Source: Candidatus Nanopelagicales bacterium (GTDB taxonomy: Bacteria > Actinomycetota > Actinomycetes > S36-B12). From it: a stretch of 53,679 bases of DNA. Under the pieces are notes generated by a model that did no database searches, was not told where the DNA came from, and was given only the letters and a program-made list of their open reading frames with translations. Below are positions 50,583-53,679 of the stretch, in pieces. The translations under genes were made by a program, and so were the position numbers. How positions within the stretch are numbered: the stretch's first letter is position 1; each line of letters starts with the position of its first letter. The DNA lies in assembly GCA_030827125.1 (NCBI GenBank), contig JAURFD010000006.1:1-53679 (forward strand). Direction: 5' to 3'.

Positions 50583-51620
50583 GTGGCAGAGATCGAGGCG
50601 GTGGCCTGGCGGGACGACGCGCTGGTGCTCTTGGACCAGACCCGGTTGCCGGGCGACGAGGTTCACCTGGCCTGCCGAAGCGTCGACGATGTGGTGGACG
50701 CCGTACGCCGACTTGTCGTGCGTGGGGCGCCGGCGCTGGGTGCGGTGGGTGCCTACGGTGTCGCGGTCGCCATGCTGCAGGCCGGCCGTGAAGGCTGGAC
50801 CGCAGGCCGGCTCTCGGCGGAGGTCGACAGGGTGCGAGACGCCCGCCCGACCGCGGTCAACCTGGCATGGGGGGTCGATCGTGTGCGTCCGTTCATCGCC
50901 GGAGGAGTGTCGGCGGTCATCGCGGAGGCGACCACACTCGTCGCGGAGGACACCGCGGCAAACCGTGCACTCTCGCGCCGCGGGGCGGACTGGATCGAGG
51001 CGCATTGTGTGCGACGACCGCTGCGTGTGTTGACGCACTGCAACACCGGTGCTCTCGCAACCACGGGCTGGGGGACGGCGTTCGGGATCATTCGTGAACT
51101 CTTTGACCGTGGCGAGATCGAGCGTGTCTATGCCGATGAGACCCGGCCCCTGCTCCAGGGCGCTCGACTCACCGCGTGGGAGTGCGCTCGCCACGGTATT
51201 CCCTACGTCGTACAGGCGGACGGTGCGGCCGCGTCGACCATCCTGCGCGGACTGGTGGATGTCGCGGTCATTGGCGCAGACCGCATTGCGCGCAACGGCG
51301 ACACCGCCAACAAGATCGGATCGGTCGGCGTTGCCCTCGCCTGTCATGCCGCGGGCATCCCCTTCGTCGTCGCCGCACCCTCGTCCACCGTTGATCTGTC
51401 GACCGCCACCGGGGCCGACATCGAGATCGAATTGCGGGACGGAGCGGAGGTCACCGCCTGGAGTGGTGTCGCCTACGCGCCCGAGGGCGCTCAGGGATTC
51501 AACCCCGCCTTCGACGTCACTCCGGCGGCGTACATCTCCGCTGTCGTGACCGAGCGCGCCGTGGTCGAACCAGGCGGGCACGTCAGTGTGGAGGCTCTCG
51601 TGAAGGGTGAGACGTCGTGA
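50583..51620 (+). CDS. mtnA: S-methyl-5-thioribose-1-phosphate isomerase
   Basis: The 345-residue product has VVRGAPALGAVGAYGVAVA, LTHCNTGALATTGWGTAFG with the catalytic Cys, and ADRIARNGDTANKIGS with the catalytic Asp, which are the MtnA (aIF2B-like) hallmarks. It isomerises methylthioribose 1-phosphate, and in some bacteria 5-deoxyribose 1-phosphate, to the ribulose form. The GTG start is 2 nt after the mutase gene and the stop overlaps the fusion gene (GTGA). No mtnBCDE genes of the classical methionine salvage pathway are seen nearby. Confidence 0.93.
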   Translation: MAEIEAVAWRDDALVLLDQTRLPGDEVHLACRSVDDVVDAVRRLVVRGAPALGAVGAYGVAVAMLQAGREGWTAGRLSAEVDRVRDARPTAVNLAWGVDRVRPFIAGGVSAVIAEATTLVAEDTAANRALSRRGADWIEAHCVRRPLRVLTHCNTGALATTGWGTAFGIIRELFDRGEIERVYADETRPLLQGARLTAWECARHGIPYVVQADGAAASTILRGLVDVAVIGADRIARNGDTANKIGSVGVALACHAAGIPFVVAAPSSTVDLSTATGADIEIELRDGAEVTAWSGVAYAPEGAQGFNPAFDVTPAAYISAVVTERAVVEPGGHVSVEALVKGETS

Positions 51621-53590
51621 GCACGCCGCTGGAGCAGCTGGTCGAGCGGTCCCGTCGGATTGGCGACGATCCGACGCTGGTGGTGTACGGCGGCGGCAAC
51701 ACCTCGGCCAAGGGAACCCTGGTCGACCACCTTGGGCGCGAGCAGCGGGTGATGTGGGTCAAGGGCTCGGGAGCGGATCTGCGTGGCTCGGTTGACTCAG
51801 ACTATCCCGCGCTGCGTCTGGACGATCTGCTTCCGCTGCGGGACCTCGAGGACCTGTCCGATGAGGAGATGACCGACCTCGTCGCGCGCGCACTGCTCGA
51901 CCCTTCGGCGCGACGGCCGTCGATCGAGACGTTGCTACACGCCTTCCTCCCGTTCACCCACATTGACCACGTGCATGCCGATGTCATTTGCGCGCTGACC
52001 AACCATGCCGAGGGTCCGCGCGTCACGCGCGAGGCGCTGGGTGAGGGATTTGCCTATGTGGACTGGATGCGTCCGGGCTTCACGCTGAGCAAGGTTGTCG
52101 GAGATCTGGCGAACTACGACGGCGTGGTGTTGGCTCACCACGGCCTAGTGACGTGGGGGGAGTCCAGCGCCGAGTGCTGGACGCAGACGGAGGCCGCGGT
52201 TGGTCGAGCGCGGGAGTTCCTCGCAGCACAGCCGTTGCGGACGGAGCCGTCGCGAGGTGTCGCGGATATGCCCGATGACGAGGTCGAGCGACTGCTCCTG
52301 CACCTGCGCGGCGCAGTAGCGAAGACGAGTCGCCGCGTGCTCCGGGTCGATGATCGCCTGCGCGCGGTGGCTGATCGGTCGGACCTCGACGCGGTGGTCG
52401 CCGGTGGCGTGAGCAGTGCCGATCACATGCTGCGCATCAAGCCGCGATCCGCCATTGTCCGGTCCGTCTCGAGTGCGGCCGATGATGTGGCGACGTACTC
52501 CGATGATTACCGCGCGTACGTCGAGCGCAATGCGGCGCTCATGCCCGCGGGCTACTCAGCGCACGATTCGATGCCGAGGGTTGTCCTCGTTCCCGGGCTC
52601 GGTGCCGTGACGACCGGAGCGACGCGACGCGACGCCGAGGTGGCGGCGGATATCGCCGTGCACACGCATGAGGTGGCGGCCTCCGTCGCCGATCGCTTCG
52701 GCACGCCCGAGCCGCTGGACGATGTGGAGACCTTCCGGTTCGACTACTGGCCCATGGAGCTCTACAAGCTGACGCTGAAGCCGGCGCCGCCGGATCTTGC
52801 GGGCTCGATCTTTGTCGTCACCGGTGCCGCCTCGGGGATCGGGCGGGGGATCGCGCTTGAACTGGCGGGTCGTGGAGCGTCACTGGTCCTCGCTGACCTC
52901 GATGGGACGGGGTTGGGTGAGGTCGCGGAGCGCATCGCCGAATCTGGCGGCGCCGAACCGGAGCTGATGGTCGGTGATCAGACGGACGAGGCCGTCGTAG
53001 ACGACACCGTGCGGCGCGCGGTGCGCGCCTTCGGCGGTCTCGACGGGGCCGTGATCAACGCCGGCATCGGCGTCACCGGCACCTTGGATGAGTTGACGCT
53101 GGACCAGTGGGAGAGCGGGCTGCGGATCAACCTCACCAGCGGCTTCTTGCTCACGCGGGCCGCCGTACGCGTGTTGAAGGAACAGGGCGTCGGTGGCTCG
53201 CTTGTGTACGTCGCGAGCAAGAACGCCTTCGGACCTGGCGCGGGTTTTGGCGCCTACTCGGTGTCGAAGGCCGGGATGGTGCAGTTGATGCGGATCGCGG
53301 CGCTCGAGGGTGGGCGTCATGGAATTCGCGCCAATGCGATCAACCCCGATGCGGTGTTCGACCACTCGCGACTGTGGGATGACGGACTGCGCGAGGAGCG
53401 CGCGGCGGCTCACGGCATCAAGCCGGAGGAGCTCGAGGACTTCTATGCCTCGCGGAATATTCTTGGACGCCGCGTCACGACGCGCGATGTCGCGCAGACG
53501 GCGGCGTTCCTGCTCTCGGACGCGTCGTCGCGAACGACAGGGGCGGTCATCCCCGTCGATGGCGGCGTCGCCGGCGCCTTCCCCCGCTAA
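51617..53590 (+). CDS. class II aldolase/short-chain dehydrogenase fusion (rhamnulose-1-phosphate aldolase-like)
   Basis: The 657-residue fusion has an N-terminal class II aldolase domain (~1-390; DPTLVVYGGGNTSAKG, FTHIDHVHADVI with the zinc His residues, VLAHHGLVTWG) and a C-terminal SDR domain (~398-657; VTGAASGIG 401-409, Tyr547-Lys551 in YSVSK). RhaD/YuxG-type fusions split a 1-phosphoketose into DHAP and an aldehyde and then reduce or oxidise the aldehyde. With MtnA directly upstream the likely substrate is methylthioribulose or 5-deoxyribulose 1-phosphate. GTG 51617 overlaps the mtnA stop. Confidence 0.88.
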   Translation: MSTPLEQLVERSRRIGDDPTLVVYGGGNTSAKGTLVDHLGREQRVMWVKGSGADLRGSVDSDYPALRLDDLLPLRDLEDLSDEEMTDLVARALLDPSARRPSIETLLHAFLPFTHIDHVHADVICALTNHAEGPRVTREALGEGFAYVDWMRPGFTLSKVVGDLANYDGVVLAHHGLVTWGESSAECWTQTEAAVGRAREFLAAQPLRTEPSRGVADMPDDEVERLLLHLRGAVAKTSRRVLRVDDRLRAVADRSDLDAVVAGGVSSADHMLRIKPRSAIVRSVSSAADDVATYSDDYRAYVERNAALMPAGYSAHDSMPRVVLVPGLGAVTTGATRRDAEVAADIAVHTHEVAASVADRFGTPEPLDDVETFRFDYWPMELYKLTLKPAPPDLAGSIFVVTGAASGIGRGIALELAGRGASLVLADLDGTGLGEVAERIAESGGAEPELMVGDQTDEAVVDDTVRRAVRAFGGLDGAVINAGIGVTGTLDELTLDQWESGLRINLTSGFLLTRAAVRVLKEQGVGGSLVYVASKNAFGPGAGFGAYSVSKAGMVQLMRIAALEGGRHGIRANAINPDAVFDHSRLWDDGLREERAAAHGIKPEELEDFYASRNILGRRVTTRDVAQTAAFLLSDASSRTTGAVIPVDGGVAGAFPR

Positions 53591-53606
53591 TCGGGGTGGG
53601 GGGAGG

Positions 53607-53679
53607 TTAGGCCAGGATGATGGCGGTCATCTCGTCGACCTCCGGGTATGCCGAGTCGCCCTCGGCGTGCGGCTCGCCC
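53607..53679 (-). CDS. C-terminal end of a minus-strand gene, cut by window edge
   Basis: On the minus strand an open frame enters from the right edge and ends in TAA at 53607-53609. The last residues read GEPHAEGDSAYPEV then DEMTAIILA. Codon use is like that of the neighbours. No family can be named from 23 residues. It is convergent with the aldolase/SDR gene with a gap of 16 nt. Confidence 0.5.
   Translation of the reverse strand, partial: GEPHAEGDSAYPEVDEMTAIILA

Overview
The window looks like a chromosomal segment of a high-GC Actinomycetota (class Actinomycetes-like). The grounds are the strong G/C third-position bias, frequent GTG starts, a secretin-less Tad/Flp pilus locus, a 180-kDa-type NAD-glutamate dehydrogenase, an Rv3235-family protein, a WS/DGAT acyltransferase, and a sdhCDAB operon. 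Genus cannot be decided from the sequence alone. No insertion sequence, prophage, integrase or CRISPR array was seen; this is mostly core and shell chromosome.

Layout. 1-6.9 kb: a plus-strand Tad operon (Flp pilin, two TadE/G-like minor pilins, CpaB, CpaE, CpaF, TadB, TadC), cut at the 5' side by the window edge. 6.9-10.6 kb: a secreted GH18-type hydrolase on the minus strand, a strongly structured minus-strand RNA with its own promoter and terminator (8.57-8.82 kb), a CPBP-family membrane protease, a cupin and tRNA-Arg(CCU). 10.6-16.1 kb: a minus-strand block with a small membrane protein, a double-DUF4333 lipoprotein, a LuxR-type response regulator, an eight-helix histidine kinase and a lipoprotein with an apparent papain-like Cys/His/Asp triad; the last three overlap end to end. 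16.3-21.7 kb: an exported acetolactate decarboxylase, small and secreted proteins of unknown role, LtrA, and a GntR-TauE/SafE pair. 21.8-25.4 kb: an actinobacterial cluster of unknown function (Rv3235-family, a protein with two Sm-like repeats, an excisionase-type HTH protein, a SAF-domain protein and a P-loop ATPase with a degenerate Walker A).

25.4-53.6 kb: metabolism. Lipid genes (HAD, WS/DGAT, patatin) are followed by NAD-GDH, adenosine deaminase, PNP with two GNATs, a gamma-glutamylcyclotransferase-like protein and an LpdA-type quinone reductase. Next come mdh-icd-exoIII, a CNNM/CBS transporter, trpS, a PBP5-like carboxypeptidase, sdhCDAB, and a tightly coupled operon of acyl-CoA mutase, MtnA and an aldolase/SDR fusion. 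A minus-strand gene enters at the right edge.

The signals I consider most worth following are: (1) the structured RNA next to the Tad locus, in a setting that recalls the mycobacterial RNA-polymerase-binding RNA Ms1/MTS2823; (2) a repeated TAnnnT-6 nt-start codon arrangement that points to many leaderless mRNAs and fixes several start codons; (3) the mutase-MtnA-aldolase/SDR operon, which fits a DHAP-shunt type salvage of 5'-deoxy- or methylthio-adenosine; (4) the orphan SAF plus degenerate P-loop ATPase cluster; and (5) the two-component operon ending in a predicted surface cysteine peptidase.
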